From Oikopleura dioica (Eukaryota; Chordata; Appendicularia; Copelata; Oikopleuridae): 64,000 nt of DNA. Under the pieces are notes generated by a model that was not told where the DNA came from, searched no databases, and saw only the letters and a program-made list of their open reading frames with translations. Below, piece after piece: positions 1 through 11,145 of this stretch. The position numbers and the translations under genes are program-made. Position 1 is the stretch's first letter; the number at the start of each line of letters is the position of its first letter. The stretch spans positions 2,116,501 through 2,180,500 of the forward strand of contig OU015568.1 in NCBI GenBank assembly GCA_907165135.1, in the 5' to 3' direction.

Positions 1-401
1 AAAAAACAGTGGAACATAACAGAAAGAACAGAAAAGACGATAATTCCGGCCAACAGATATTTCTCTCTCATGGGCAAAACGCTTCTCCGCCGGACGAACT
101 TTTCTCTCTTTGCTGACTCATTCTGGATAGTGAGAAGTTAACGATGTTCGAGAGAAAAAAAGAGAGAGGGCCTGAATTTTTTGTCGATTTGGAGAGAAAA
201 TGAAGCGTGGGAAAAAACGTCCCAAGCGCTAGGAGGACCCTTCTAAAAGGAAGATTCTTTATTGCTGGAAAACGAATCAACACGAAAATCAAGTTCGACA
301 CAAAAAAATAACTTTCAAGAAACACTAGTGAGAGTTTTTATTAAATTCTCTTTACAGAAATATGAAGATAAACATAAATATAATAATGATACATAGTGTT
401 T
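1..401. other. Left-edge intergenic DNA and sulfotransferase 3' end
   Basis: No gene is supported here. A minus-strand ORF at 68-325 has no recognisable motif, no signal peptide and no splice context. Around 337-343 the minus strand reads AATAAA, about 60 nt downstream of the sulfotransferase stop at 402-404, and is its probable polyadenylation signal. Confidence 0.5.
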
Positions 402-1786
402 TTACAGAACAACTTTGATTCCAAGCTCAGGATACTCGGGTTTGTAGCCAAATGCGTGATAGTCTTTTGCGTAACGTTTGATCAGATTTTCGACTGAAGA
501 TTTTTTGCACGGTGAGAAGTAGTCTCTTAGCGTTTCAGAGTTTGTGTTTGTTCGGTGAGCGTTGTATTGTGAAGATTTGCTGTTTTCTTTCAAACGGAAA
601 CTTACTGTCATTCAAATAATAATGGTTCGAAAAGATGAATAGAAAGATCAGACCTGGGTGCTGCTAGTTCAGTATGTTTCCTTTCCTGGAGGGCGAAAAT
701 TAAACTTGGTGAATAAGTACCATAAATCATCATCGTACGTCTCCGTGTTGCCAATAAAACTAGTCCTATAGCGCTCATAGCAAACACCACAGTTTCTCCA
801 CTGCTCTTCAAGATGATAATCTACTTTTTGTTTGCCAATTTGTCCAACCGTCAAACTGTAGTAATCGACGTAATCGCAAAAAGTAAGCCCAAAAGTCGCG
901 TCTTTTCCGCTTTCTTTTTGCCAATCGTCAAGGCTTTTGACGTATGCCATCTTTTTGTGCATAAGAACGGGTGTGGTGATTTTCTTGTAGTAGAAAAATG
1001 AGTCTCGACGATTTCGATGATATGTTGGGTATCTTTCGGTTTCGACTTTGTCCCTCCAACTTGCCAAAAATCGCGAAAGAGGGTCTCTGAAAAATGATAA
1101 GAAACGATTCTTCTACTGATAGATAAGAATATTCTATGTTTTCGTATCATTTTCCTGACAGTAAAAATTTCTCCAAGCTCTGCTCTTTTCGACAGTAAAC
1201 TTTTCATTTTTGCCTTCATCTTTGGCATGCTTGATTCAAATGGTTTAATTCCATCGTGGAGAATCGTCTTGTCGCTATCATCTGGGAAGGGCTCACCATT
1301 GATCCAGTACCAAATGAAATCCATCAAATTAGTGCTTCCTGACTTCGGGTTGAGGCAGATAACTGTTTCTTCATAAAGTGCGCTAAAGTTTTTAGCTCGA
1401 TTTTGTTTCAAAAAGGGATGGATTGCTTACCTGTACCAAATAGTTGCCTGCAAACCTTTGAGATAAGGATATGCTTTGCAGAAATTTTCCAATCGTTGAA
1501 TTCTTTCTTGTTGAACTTTTTCGATCCTCTCAAATTTTTGATCGTCAGTCTCTTCTGTTGGCTCCTCTTTGAGTTCAATTTCATATTCTTCAGGTTTTTT
1601 GTCTTCTGATTTGGTTTCTTGTTGATCAATCGTTGTGTTGAGCATCTTTTTGGTCCTAGAACGCATGTCTTCCTCAAGCTCGCCAGGAAGGAAGTGGACA
1701 GTAAGACTTTGAATCCGTTCCGTTTCAACAACGAAGTAATCTTGCGAAACATATCCGGTGAACAAAAGCAAAGCCACAATACATCC
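402..1786 (-). CDS. HNK-1-family carbohydrate sulfotransferase (CHST8-14-like)
   Basis: Predicted Golgi sulfotransferase using PAPS to sulfate glycans. The 5'-phosphosulfate loop is visible as NPKSGSTN in the exon starting at 1382. The next exon carries RDPLSRFLASWRDK, matching the family RxPfxRLxSxyxdK 3'-phosphate site. A block with DYHLEEQ..C..C..RY....GNTETYDDD matches the family DxHWxPQ..C.PC.i.YD.iG..ETL..D motif. The last exon (about 605 to 402) ends LIKRYAKDYHAFGY, the usual family C-terminus. The intron 1383-1430 is GT-AG and joins ..TIWY to SALYEE. The N-terminus is unresolved: the frame opens at 1786 without an ATG, and a short hydrophobic upstream exon starting at an ATG at 1937 may supply the signal anchor. 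The joins near 1080-1130 and 610-700 are also not exact. Family assignment is firm; substrate cannot be told. Confidence 0.82.
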
Positions 1787-2034
1787 TTAATTTAACGTTA
1801 GAGAATAGAAGATAAGAAAGATCACTAAATAAGGATCGACGATTTAAATGAATGATTCCCAATGACCTCATCGGTCAAATTGCGTATCCAAAGCAGGTTC
1901 CCATATTTGACCTTATGAATGCAATTATTAACACCATGATTCCAATCCATCTCTAATTCCCAAAGAAACATGAATCAGTAGTGAATCGGACTGTCAATTT
2001 AAAAAGTCCGTCAACGTCACTCAGTCGTGAAATC

Positions 2035-2406
2035 ATGGCTAGCCCAGGTGAAAGATTGAAAAACGCAAAAATTTTTGAATCGAACCTAATCGAGACAATC
2101 CAGTGCTCAAGAAACGCAAAGCCTGCCTCTCAAAGAAACAGAATCAACGAAACAACAGAGCAAATTCCAGCCACCCCGACGACCCAAGATTTCATCGCCC
2201 TGGCGAATTCGGCCGCAGTAACATTTGAACATGAAGCTGGAAATTTAAGGATCATTGGAAATTTGCTCAAGCAAAATATTTCAGATTCACGAAAAACGGA
2301 AGAGGTGAACATTGTTCAAAATATGTTCGATGGGTTCAGGTATTCTTCGGCTTTGATGAAGAATATTTTAGCACTAGAAATTCCGGTGGAAGATCAATTT
2401 TTGTAA
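2035..2406 (+). CDS. Small single-exon protein, unrecognised
   Basis: A 123-residue intronless ORF from the ATG at 2035 to the TAA at 2404. The frame is open further upstream (to 1981) but without an earlier ATG. The product is hydrophilic, with no signal peptide, transmembrane segment or cysteine pattern; the C-terminal half (residues about 60-115) looks helical. I do not recognise a family. Uninterrupted length and balanced composition argue for coding, but a 5' exon cannot be excluded and no AATAAA was seen close to the stop. Confidence 0.45.
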   Translation: MASPGERLKNAKIFESNLIETIQCSRNAKPASQRNRINETTEQIPATPTTQDFIALANSAAVTFEHEAGNLRIIGNLLKQNISDSRKTEEVNIVQNMFDGFRYSSALMKNILALEIPVEDQFL

Positions 2407-2969
2407 GATAAAAAACAAGATGGCGGGCTGCTATTCAAAAATATAGAAAGCTTCAAATTATCAAATTTTCTTTACTTATTTTTTTTTTTTTCAAATCACA
2501 TAAATCAAACCTGTTATAGAGCCAATTTGAAAAATTTCTACCATTGTTCTTCTTGGTCCTCTCTTTTCGCCGCTTTTTATTGCATGAGAAAATTAATTGA
2601 GCCCGTTAAAATCTCAATAAAAACTCTCGTGAACATTCGCTGATCTTACTATTTACTTTTCCTTGATCAACATTGTCGCTTAAATTTTTGAACAAAAGTT
2701 CGGCGAATTTGAAAAAATAAAAGTCTAGCACTGGCAAATTTAAAAAGTGGTGAGCTTGCCCCGCGGGAGATGGCACCTAGACGATAAGAAGGTCACTTCC
2801 ACCGAGTATATTCAACAGTGGCGAATTATTATTAATAAGATTTATCCAAAAACCGCGATTGTTTGATGACTTTTTGGACGGGCCTCAATTTTTATAGTGA
2901 TTTCAAGTGCGGAGAATCAGCAATAACAACAAATATTTTTAAAAAATATCAGTGTTCGAACTTCATTTT
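2407..2969. other. Convergent intergenic region
   Basis: AT-rich DNA between two convergent genes. It includes the polyadenylation signal of the small secreted gene on the minus strand (TTTATT at 2969-2974). No coding potential, repeat or structured RNA was recognised. Confidence 0.4.
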
Positions 2970-3337
2970 TTATTGAGTCAAGTTATCAGTGTCAAGCATG
3001 AACTCCTTGTAGAGATTCGGTCGAAAACCTTTTTCAATTGGGCTCTTATGCTCGTCGAAGTTACTATAGTAATCATCAGTTTTGTAATCTTCTCCGTTGA
3101 AGAAGTAATTACTGAATAATGAGTTTTTTCGTCTCTTTGATGATGAGTTTTTTGATTACCTGAATAGGTTTCGGTAGAGGTTGTTGTTCACGCTAAATTC
3201 AAATTAAAAATTGGCACGAAATATTTCAGTAGGAGATATCCCTATTTTATTTTAGCCGATTTAAATTCCTCAGGAAAATCGTACCTCTCACTGAGGACCA
3301 TTGAAATCATCATCACTGCCAGTTGAAGTTTTACCAT
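2970..3337 (-). CDS. Small secreted peptide, three exons
   Basis: Exons 3337-3285, 3192-3160 and 3111-2970 join in phase through GT-AG introns of 92 and 48 nt and give a 75-residue protein. Residues 1-17 (MVKLQLAVMMISMVLSE) form a signal peptide. The mature part is rich in Asn, Asp, Tyr and Phe, has no Cys and no dibasic processing sites, and ends LDTDNLTQ. Total exon length is 228 nt, exactly 76 codons. The stop TAA lies inside an AATAAA signal (2969-2974), so the 3'UTR would be minimal. I know no homologous family. Secretion is inferred from the N-terminus; the gene model rests on consistent splice phases. Confidence 0.6.
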
Positions 3338-3829
3338 ATTTCTCTTGTTTTGGTTAATGTGTCCAGAAAATAGCTGTGTATATGTATATATTTCTTTGTT
3401 ATTTATGCAGAGAATAAAGCCCGCGTGTGAAAGAAGGATGCCTATATTGATACTGTTAGAACCCGTGTTTTGTTTTCAGAGCGCCCTCCTTTTAGATGGC
3501 GAAAAAATCGCATTATCCCTGGTGTTGGTAATAATGCTCATTCCTCAAGTTTGACCTCTCTTTCCTTGAAACTTACTGTATTACGCCATTCCCATGTCTA
3601 AAATCCAGATACAGAGAACCTGAAAAGATTATAATGAGGTCACAGTGCATTAAAAATAAAATTCGCTCTATCAATAATCATATTTTTAAAAATAACTTTA
3701 TGTAACAATTGCAATCCAGCGTTCCATCGAATTTGCCCAAAATAGCCGCCGCGCTATTTTAGCCCCTTTATAAAGAAAATTCTTCGCCATTTTCAGCAAA
3801 GAGAGAGAAAAGTATCAAATAAGTCCGTG
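3338..3829. promoter_or_regulatory. Divergent promoter region with TATA box for the + gene
   Basis: Shared upstream region of two divergent genes. On the plus strand TATAAAG at 3769-3775 lies 55 nt before the ATG at 3830, a sensible TATA position for a short leader. On the minus strand a TATATA-rich stretch near 3375-3400 lies about 40-60 nt upstream of the ATG at 3337. No other feature was seen. Confidence 0.45.
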
Positions 3830-5317
3830 ATGAGAAAAATATTTGAGATTTTTGCTCTTTCGGCGGTAATTTCGGGAAGAAAACTACCGCGAAAATCGTA
3901 TACAGACATTGATATCAAATCGACGATAGAAAGTTCGGAGGATCTTCTGAAGATGCTAGAATTCGGCGGTTTCGAGAGCCCCGTGAATTTGAAAAAATCG
4001 GGGAATAAAGTTTCCGGATTGATAAGAGATAAGAGGATGAATGAAGTGCAAGTGACGGCGGAGTACAAGTCTGAGTGGGATACCACTAATGTAAGTCCGC
4101 TTTTTCTCCTCGAGATTTTCGATAAAAAGACGAAATAATAGCCCATTATTGTCAATTTTCGGAAAAAATCGGCAACTTTGGACCATTTTATCAAGAGTTA
4201 ATCGACAATTCTTGATTCCTTTTCGTTCAAACTCATCATTTTTCTTCAAACTCTAGAACTGCGGACCCCGACCAGGCGGAATGATCTACCCCCGTCCACC
4301 AGAAACGCCTGGAACATACGAAGATCAACTTGAATGCGACATCATCTCCGACAATCTCTACTTACCCGGTTATAATTGCACAACAACATGCAAGGTAACA
4401 TCAGAATAAATACCCCAATAAACATCTTTGTTTCAGGCTGATCCGAATAAGAAAGTTAATCTGTTCTGCGACTGCTACAATAAAGTGCTGACATTCTCGA
4501 TCGTCAAGCCGTGCAGATGGGCCTTTGAGGGAGGAGAAAGCTGCCCGGCAATTGATGACGAAGATGATTGGAATTGTGACCCGAGGAAATCAGACTGCGG
4601 TGGCATTTATCCGGTAAATATCGTTCTTCGGCATCTTTTTCTATAGAATTTTTGCCAGACTCGGCTTAAAACGGCTCATGTTGCTTTTTTATAACAAGTT
4701 GAAATACAGTATCGAAAAATTGTCAGTTGCATCCACAATTGTAGCCACAGTGTTAATAAAACTCAAAATCATAGCCATCGGATAATTACTTATTCTTATA
4801 GGACTTTCAATCTAATGAAACAACAACGACTACGTCAACAACCACAACGACGACATCTACTACTACAACTCCGACACCAGCAATCTCCTCTTCCGCAAGA
4901 CCCGCAGTCCCTCCTTCGAACAAACCCGCGTCAACTCATCATGTCGAAGTCATCATCCCATCCGTCATTGAAAACAAGGAAGAGAACTCAGAAACCGTCT
5001 CCTTCGCTAAAGACATCACCATTTCTGAACCTACCGCGGACGAAAAAAGAACGATCATCAATCACTTCCACATCGCTCCATTCTTATCAAACGTACTCAA
5101 CAACGGCGGTTCCAGTAGCGCCTCTTCTTCTCCTTCTAAAGCTTCCACCACGACTGCATCTGGTCTAGAAAAGATCAAATTCCTCCACGAGAAACTAGCG
5201 AAGCTGAAAAAGGTCCGTGATCGCTTATTTCTTCAATTGAAGAGGAGAAATATTGATCCGGAAGTTGAGCAAAAGACGAAAAAAGAGGATGAGCCGGATA
5301 ATGTCCGGTCCGAGTGA
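3830..5317 (+). CDS. Secreted sushi-like, Thr-rich protein
   Basis: Four exons (3830-4090, 4257-4394, 4437-4613, 4802-5317), all in phase 0, give 363 residues ending at TGA 5315. Residues 1-17 are a signal peptide (MRKIFEIFALSAVISGR). Exons 2-3 hold a cysteine module of the form C-x14-C-x3-C-x9-C-x-C-x13-C-x-W, resembling a divergent sushi/CCP domain. The last exon opens with a mucin-like run of Thr/Ser (about residues 199-215), likely O-glycosylated, and ends in a Lys/Arg/Glu-rich helical tail. The architecture of signal, CxC..CxW module, Thr-rich stalk and basic tail matches the gene at 27604. The function is unknown; an extracellular structural or adhesive role is an inference. A TATA box lies 55 nt upstream. 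Confidence 0.75.
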
Positions 5318-5421
5318 GAAAACCCGAAAAAACTGTCGATTTACTGTATTATATCTTGTCTCATTTAAATACAAAGAAAAAACTAAAATTTTCTTATCGA
5401 ATTTTATTTTGAATTCTGAAG

Positions 5422-5613
5422 CTAGTAAAATAGCCATGGTACAGTAGAAAAATACTCGCTTTCTTCCAAAAAGTCGCCATAAATGAAATCTTTGTTGTGA
5501 TTATTTATTCCTTCTCTGGACGTTTTTTCAAGTGATGGCCGCGAGGTTGTCTTTGGAATATAACATGCGGAAGAAAAATTTAGAAAAAGGATCGCTTTTG
5601 CTGAAAAACGCAT
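5422..5613 (-). CDS. Putative 63-residue secreted peptide
   Basis: Single ORF from the ATG at 5613 to the TAG at 5422-5424. The N-terminus MRFSAKAILFLNFSSACYIP reads as a signal peptide, followed by about 43 hydrophilic residues with no further Cys. On the minus strand AATAAA follows about 15 nt after the stop (plus-strand 5401-5410), supporting a real 3' end convergent with the gene ending at 5317. Doubts: the N-terminus contains a TTTTTCAG string that could be a splice acceptor, in which case the start differs. No family recognised. Confidence 0.4.
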   Translation of the reverse strand: MRFSAKAILFLNFSSACYIPKTTSRPSLEKTSREGINNHNKDFIYGDFLEESEYFSTVPWLFY

Positions 5614-5952
5614 GTTTTAAAAGGGACTCGGAAAAGAAAGTGATTAAACAGAGCTAAAGACTCATTGATAATTCAATATAAGGGGGAATTGACCACCATT
5701 TCCCGTTCTTATTTTCATAGCTTGATTCGAATTCGCCTGTATCGCTTCAGCTACACAAATATTAAAATACCAGAGATTTTCTTTTTGGGAGAAAGATCAT
5801 TATTTATTTGGTATTTTTGAAGATCGTTAAAAAGGATCAGAAGACTTTCATCTGGTCCAGCAATTAAAATTGACCATAAAAACTGTCAGAGGGATTCTGA
5901 GCTGAGCTGATAAATATATTTTACGAAGACTGATCATTTTTCTTCGCGAAAC
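5614..5952. other. Divergent intergenic region
   Basis: About 340 bp between a minus-strand and a plus-strand gene start. AT-rich; no clear TATA box, repeat or ORF stands out. Confidence 0.3.
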
Positions 5953-6566
5953 ATGGCGCGAATAAAACCGTCCGAGTCGCAAAGGGGAGAAAATCCACCT
6001 TCAAGAGCACCCCCAGAGCAAGAAGCAGAGAATGAGTCACAAATGACAGATAAACAAGCAAGGAGAATGGGGACCTTGAATTCGCAGGCGTTGAATTCTG
6101 CTCTTGTTGTCGGAAACTTCATTATGCTCAAGTTTGTCGTTTATTTTTTTAATGGGGCTGTTGATGTTATGTTTAGGAATGAAATTGAAAAGCGATACTA
6201 TTGCAGAAGAACTTGTGAAAGGCTTGACGAAGATACCTGTAGTGAAACGATTCGGCAAACAGGTAACCATGCTTACTTCAATATTTGTTACTTTTAATTC
6301 ATTTTTCAGGGCGACCGGACTACTACTGCGAGGAATATATAATCATGCTCAAATTGGCCTTGTCAGTGATAAGCATCTTGCTTCAAGTAATGTACGGCTT
6401 CTTTGAAATCTCTCTTCTTGTCGAAAAGAAACAGGACGAAGACGCTGGTTTGACTGAAGAAGAGATCGAAGAAAAGGGAAAAAAGAGGTTGAAAACGAGT
6501 TTTACTTCTGGAACCGTAGCACTGTTTATTTCCGTGGTGAATTACTTCATCGCTGCTTTTGAATAA
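5953..6566 (+). CDS. Three-helix membrane protein, unrecognised
   Basis: Two exons (5953-6262 and 6310-6566; 47-nt GT-AG intron, G|GG codon join) give 188 residues. The first 45 residues are polar and Pro/Glu-rich with no signal peptide. Hydrophobic helices lie at about 49-73, 114-140 and 169-187, the last at the extreme C-terminus. The loop between helices 1 and 2 holds Cys at 84, 88, 96 and 110; the loop between 2 and 3 is a charged Glu/Lys stretch. The stop TAA overlaps AATAAA (6562-6567). The topology is plausible for a small endomembrane protein, but I do not recognise the family. Confidence 0.65.
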
Positions 6567-6769
6567 ACTCGCCATTGGAGCTCAAAAAATACGTTTTTAG
6601 CAAGTTAAAAAGAGAATCTGATTTTGCCGAGATTTGTCAAAACAAGGGCGGGGTTCCATAACGATTTAACGATTTTCCGACTTTCAAATCTAATCTCATC
6701 ATGTTTTCCCGCGATGTAGCAACACACATTTCATCCCCGGAAGACAGGATTTTCTACGGAAAGACATGT

Positions 6770-7057
6770 TTATTCCAGCACAAAAATTGGCATTCTATCG
6801 GCAGGATTCACAGTTGGCTGGGTAAATTCAAGAACGGTTCCGCGCATCATGATTTTTTGACCTTCAAGGGGAGTGTAGACGTTGTAGATTTTTTTGAATC
6901 CTTGTGTTTTCACTGAAACTCTGTTTGGTGATTCATTATTACACTTTTTATTTGCAAAAATTCGAAATTTGTGAATCTTTCCTGATCGAACAATCGAGTT
7001 CTTCTTCCATCTCTAAAGTAATTTTTTCTTCTTTTGGGCTGACCGGTGGCAAATCTC
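6770..7057 (-). CDS. Unrecognised gene, C-terminal part
   Basis: Two minus-strand segments read as coding. The frame is open from about 7057 to 6945, with a basic KRRKNYFRDGRRTRLF-type sequence. A likely final exon at 6912-6770 encodes about 47 residues including KKIYNVYTPLEGQKI and ends MPIFVLE plus stop. A 32-nt GT-AG intron (6913-6944) would join them as ..LQIK|M. The stop TAA (6770-6772) sits inside AATAAA (6769-6774). A further open frame upstream to 7219 may hold earlier exons, but no start was resolved. I do not recognise a family, and the model is partial. Confidence 0.4.
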
Positions 7058-8340
7058 GATTTTTATTTCTCTAATGGCGGCTTGAGTCACTTGAGGCTCT
7101 TTTTGTGCTCTTTGTTTTGCTTGAAATCTATTTTCTCCAAATATTGAATGACAGAAAATGGACACCGCCGAGTCAGGACGAGAAAAGGAGTTCGATCGAT
7201 CGAGCTTCTTATCGACCAATTTTCTTCAATTTTCTTCTTTGACCTTTTTAATTCATTTTAAAATTGAGCACTAATCAAATTTCTCGCGTAAAAATTCAAA
7301 AAGTCGGTGGAACGTTCATTTCCCGAAATTGGATTATTCAGGGGCCGTTTATGCAGGGCTAATCAAATTTTGCGAAAATTTACATGTTCAGCGACGCTCT
7401 GATAACAATAATTGAAGAGGCTGCCTCCTCCGGTTTGATTGATGATACCTGTCGGGCTCCGAAGCATTCTGGAAAAGGGGAGCAACCAGCGGGTTATCTC
7501 CTAAAGCGATAAAAAATTCTCGCCACTTTGAAGATGCGAAAAACACCAACATGGCGCGACGCGCTGACTGCCTGATAAGAGCGCTCTTTTACGCGCTAGA
7601 ATTCTGATTACAATATTTTATTAAAATATGGCCTTTTGCGTAAGCTTGAAAATTCGCATTTCGCGTCGTTCATACCGAACAAATGACCGGAACAATGACC
7701 ATTTGTACCGCTAGGGCGACGCATTTTTGCATAAATACTTGACGTGTACCGGCGCCGCTAGAATTTATTGCGCTGGAAATTTTTGAATAATCTTGTTGAT
7801 AGAACATGGGCGCTAATTGGATTTCAAGAATTTTGATTTTTAAATTTACTTTTCCTTTTTTATTTTTGTTAATTTTTTAACCCGCTCATGTGAAATTTTT
7901 GAAAGTACCAAAAATTTGGTTATTAGAAAAGAGGTTAAAATTATTATTTTTATAATTTTCACTTGGCACGTTTCGATTTTTGAACCAAATTGAAAAGACG
8001 CTCACGACCTAAAAACAAACTTTGAGGTCCCCTTTTTGCAAAAACGGAAACAACGAGATCTGCCAATTCAAAGCTCATGGCTATTTTGGATTTCCTCCTG
8101 GCTCCGGCGTGTATTAGCGCGGTTCCTCCGAAACGTTCCCAGCCAGCTAGAAAAGGATTTTTTAAACAAACAATAAATTTAGTCGTCTTTTTTTCAGGAA
8201 AGAGTATTCAGCCGCATACGGCTTTTTTAAATCTGTGCCAAACCCGCGCGCGGCTTCGTCTTTTTTTCATTTTTTTGTTAAAATAAGGCTTTTTAGGAAT
8301 TTTTTTAGCATTAAATTTAATAGTTTATCTTCATTTTTGG
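7058..8340. other. Sparse intergenic DNA
   Basis: No gene is supported. The stretch is AT-rich with scattered GC-rich words. Around 8211-8225 a short hairpin with stem GCCGC/GCGGC-like halves (GCCGCATACGGC) resembles the GC hairpins of 60-62 kb. Confidence 0.35.
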
Positions 8341-8459
8341 GCAGCCACGGGAATGTTTAACTTCATGTCTCCCATAAAATGTGGATAAGGAGGTTGTAAG
8401 GTGGTGTTTTGGCAGGTTTACTTTTGGCATAATTCGTGGCATTAGCTCGTCCAGTGCCT

Positions 8460-8720
8460 CGGCTGATTTGTGCGCGCCGCCGAGTCTCGCGCCTCGGTGT
8501 CGCGACGGTGGAGGTGCTCAGGACCTGACCAATGCAGCGCGCTGATTGGTCGGATGGTCGCAGTGGCGCCAGCCTGGCGGGACACCGCGGCGCCGTCTCA
8601 ACACCACCACCACTACACACTACAGCAGCTTTCTGAACTAGGAGCTCTACAGCGGCGCACCTGGCGTAGATTTTTTCGCCTCGCCAGAACACCCGACTCT
8701 CTGTCCACACCAAAGGCTTA
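8460..8720. promoter_or_regulatory. GC-rich promoter-like block with paired CCAAT boxes
   Basis: A GC-rich island in AT-rich surroundings, ending about 70 nt before the ATG of the HLH-like gene. At about 8527-8551 GACCAAT and ATTGGTC flank a GCGCGC core, making a near-palindrome with two opposed CCAAT boxes. Several CG dinucleotides follow. ORFs run through it on both strands, as expected from GC-rich DNA lacking stops, and are not called. The promoter role is inferred from position. Confidence 0.4.
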
Positions 8721-8787
8721 CTTTTCGAACGATCGAGTTTTCACTTCTCAGAAAGAACCGGTGTTTATTTGAAAGAGGGATTAGAAA

Positions 8788-9897
8788 ATGGTCGATAAAC
8801 GAGTTCCAACTTACAGAAGATATTCTCCTTACAGGAGGCAACAGTACTCGAGCGAAGAGAAAAAGGTAATAATTCGGCACTTTAGGTGGTGATTTTTTGA
8901 AACCCAAGTTTCACCGGATAAGATACCCTTATTTTTCAAAGAAAAGGATACTTTTTCTGATAAACAAAGAGTGAGAATCACGATTTTTCTCCAATAGCTA
9001 TCATGGTGAGACCCTTTATTATGATATCAAATTAAAGATCAACCCTTTTTTGATTTCAAAGGCAGGAAAAATTAAGGGTGGTGCTAGGGTATTTTGATTT
9101 CAGAAGAATACTACTTGGTCGGACTTCATCATGCCTATCATCTCAAAGCTCATTTCCTTAAGATTTTCCGCAAACTAAGAAAGTTTTTCTTCTGACATCA
9201 AAATCTTGAAAACGTATCCTCGCGGTTTTTTCTTCTGTAAGTGCCGTATTTCAAGAAGTGGCGCCTTTTGAGTTTACCCTCCAAATTGGCTTTGCGGAAG
9301 TCCTCTTTCCTCTGCGCGCGGGAACATAATTATATTTTCCCGCTTTGCCGCAGTTTATTCAACAAAATCTAAATAAAATCATCATTTTCTCTCACTAATG
9401 GGCCTAAATACGCTTGTGTTCTAAAAATAGAGCGGCGGTGGAATTCGACTTCGCGCGAAAAAATGCCGAGTAGCGTAATGAGGGTAATTATATTGTTGCC
9501 AGTGAGTGATAAGGGCGCCAAGTGGGCTCTGATAAGATAAAGTTTCAGAAGATTTTTTTTAACCGAAAGTCCGTTCGAGGAATTTTTCCCTTTTTCTGAC
9601 CCAAAATTGCCAAAACTCGACCTAAAAAACGAACCTTTTCTTCCTTTTTCTTTGAAATAATCATTTTAGGCGTTCAAAAACCTGCAAAACGCCCTGCCAA
9701 AAGAGCTCCTGTCTCCTGTCAGTCCTTACACATGCCCTTCGCCGCCGATTCTAGAGCCCTACCCTCTAGCCATCACTTATCCGATTCTCCCGATCGCTCC
9801 GCCTGTGCAAGACAATATGGACGACACCGAAGCTCTTCTTGAAACCCTCAACGCCACGATACTGTACATTTCCTCCCTACAGTCCCTTCTATCGTAG
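8788..9897 (+). CDS. Small helix-loop-helix-like protein
   Basis: Exon 1 (8788-8865) and exon 2 (9670-9897) join in phase 0 across an 804-nt GT-AG intron, unusually long here, to give 101 residues. The N-terminus is Arg/Tyr-rich. Residues about 22-40 (SEEKKAFKNLQNALPKELLS) and about 78-101 (TEALLETLNATILYISSLQS) resemble helix 1 and helix 2 of a bHLH domain; the second fits the family pattern of L..L..A..YI..L..LL. A long Pro-rich loop of about 37 residues separates them, and a typical basic DNA-binding region is weak or absent, as in Id-type dominant negatives. AATAAA lies about 100 nt after the stop. The gene is likely; the HLH assignment is tentative. Confidence 0.5.
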
Positions 9898-10186
9898 CTC
9901 CATCGAAGGAGTTAATCAAGTGGCTGGAAAGTGGCCGCCACTTCGCTTGATATTTCCCCACTTAGCTTATCGCTGTAATCATTCTTTTCGCAATGTAAAT
10001 AAAATTAATCACCGAATTATTTTCCCTCTTTTTCAGTTTCTCAAATTTGCAAAACAAACAAATCTCTAAAATCTTTAAATCTTTACTATTTTGCAAGTTG
10101 ACTTGAGAAAACAGATTACTTAGGGGAAAAATGCGAAAGTTGGCAGCGAGTGTAATCCGAAATTTTACGCTCGACCCCAGTGATTA

Positions 10187-11008
10187 GGCTGCTCCCGCAT
10201 TTCCCAAAATCCTGGATTTCCCAATTCCTGGATATCCCAAAATCCTGAATTTCTCAAATCGCCAAATCAGGATTCTGCCGATTCTGGATTTTGGGAAATG
10301 CAGGATTGGGAAAAGCAGGATTTTGAGAAATGCAGGATTCAGCTGAAATTTCTTCGACTAACACAGTTTTCCTCTATCTGTCAAAACTAAAATAGTTCGC
10401 GCTAAAATGCTTCGATTCGAGGGCCTCGAGCGCTGTCTATAATCTGCTCTTTTTGTCTTGGCACATTTTTCTGGACTATATTTTGAGTAGACAGTACCAA
10501 TTGGTACCCGAACTTTCTCGTCTACGGTCAGGCTTATTTGAAGTACGGTCACATTAAATAATTCTCGCTCTAAGAATCGAAATCTACAAAAAATACTTTA
10601 CAAGGAAAGTTTTGTGAAATAACAATTTTTTACTCTTTTAAAACTTTACTTTCGAGCTTATCCTCGATAATATCGAGTCGATATAGCTTGATCCGATTTG
10701 TTGCACTTGTCGGTGGGCCCGTTGAATCCTATTTACACAGCTTGACACCTTGCCTGTACTTGGCCACTGCGAGTTTTAAGCACCAACAGTTTGGGACCGA
10801 CCAAACCGACCATGAAAAATGGTGGTCGGTGCCGACCCTAGGTTTGATTTTTAAACCAAGCAAGAAAACTAATTCAAAAGAAAAAAAAATCCTGCATTTC
10901 CCAAAATCCAGAATCGGCAGAATCCTGATTTGGCGATTTGAGAAATTCAGGATTTTGGGAAATCCAGGATTTGGGAAATCCAGGATTTTGGGAAATGCGG
11001 GAGCAGCC
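10187..11008. mobile_element. Mutator-like non-autonomous transposon (long TIRs)
   Basis: Terminal inverted repeats of about 120 bp begin GGCTGCTCCCGCATTTCCC and end with the reverse complement. They are flanked by a direct repeat CAGTGATTA (10178-10186 and 11009-11017; 9-11 bp depending on the TIR edge). Each arm is built of near-tandem words like GGATTTGGGAAATC. The 550-bp interior has no transposase ORF. Long TIRs with a 9-11 bp duplication fit Mutator-like MITEs; the superfamily is inferred from these traits. Confidence 0.75.
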
Positions 11009-11145
11009 CAGTGATTAGGGTCAAGATTGTTGATTTTTCATGCTTTTTGTTTCGAGCCCAGAATTTTTAAGGAAAAATAAGAATTGAGAAAGATTTATTG
11101 ACAAGAAATCATTGTTAAAAATTTACATTTTAACTGGTCGCATCA

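Noticed and set aside
68-325. 85-codon minus-strand ORF
   Set aside because: No motif, no signal peptide and no splice or poly(A) context; composition like intergenic DNA.
8363-8907. Overlapping ORFs on both strands in the GC-rich block
   Set aside because: GC-rich DNA lacks stops in many frames; the products are low-complexity Arg/Ala/Ser and the block fits a promoter.
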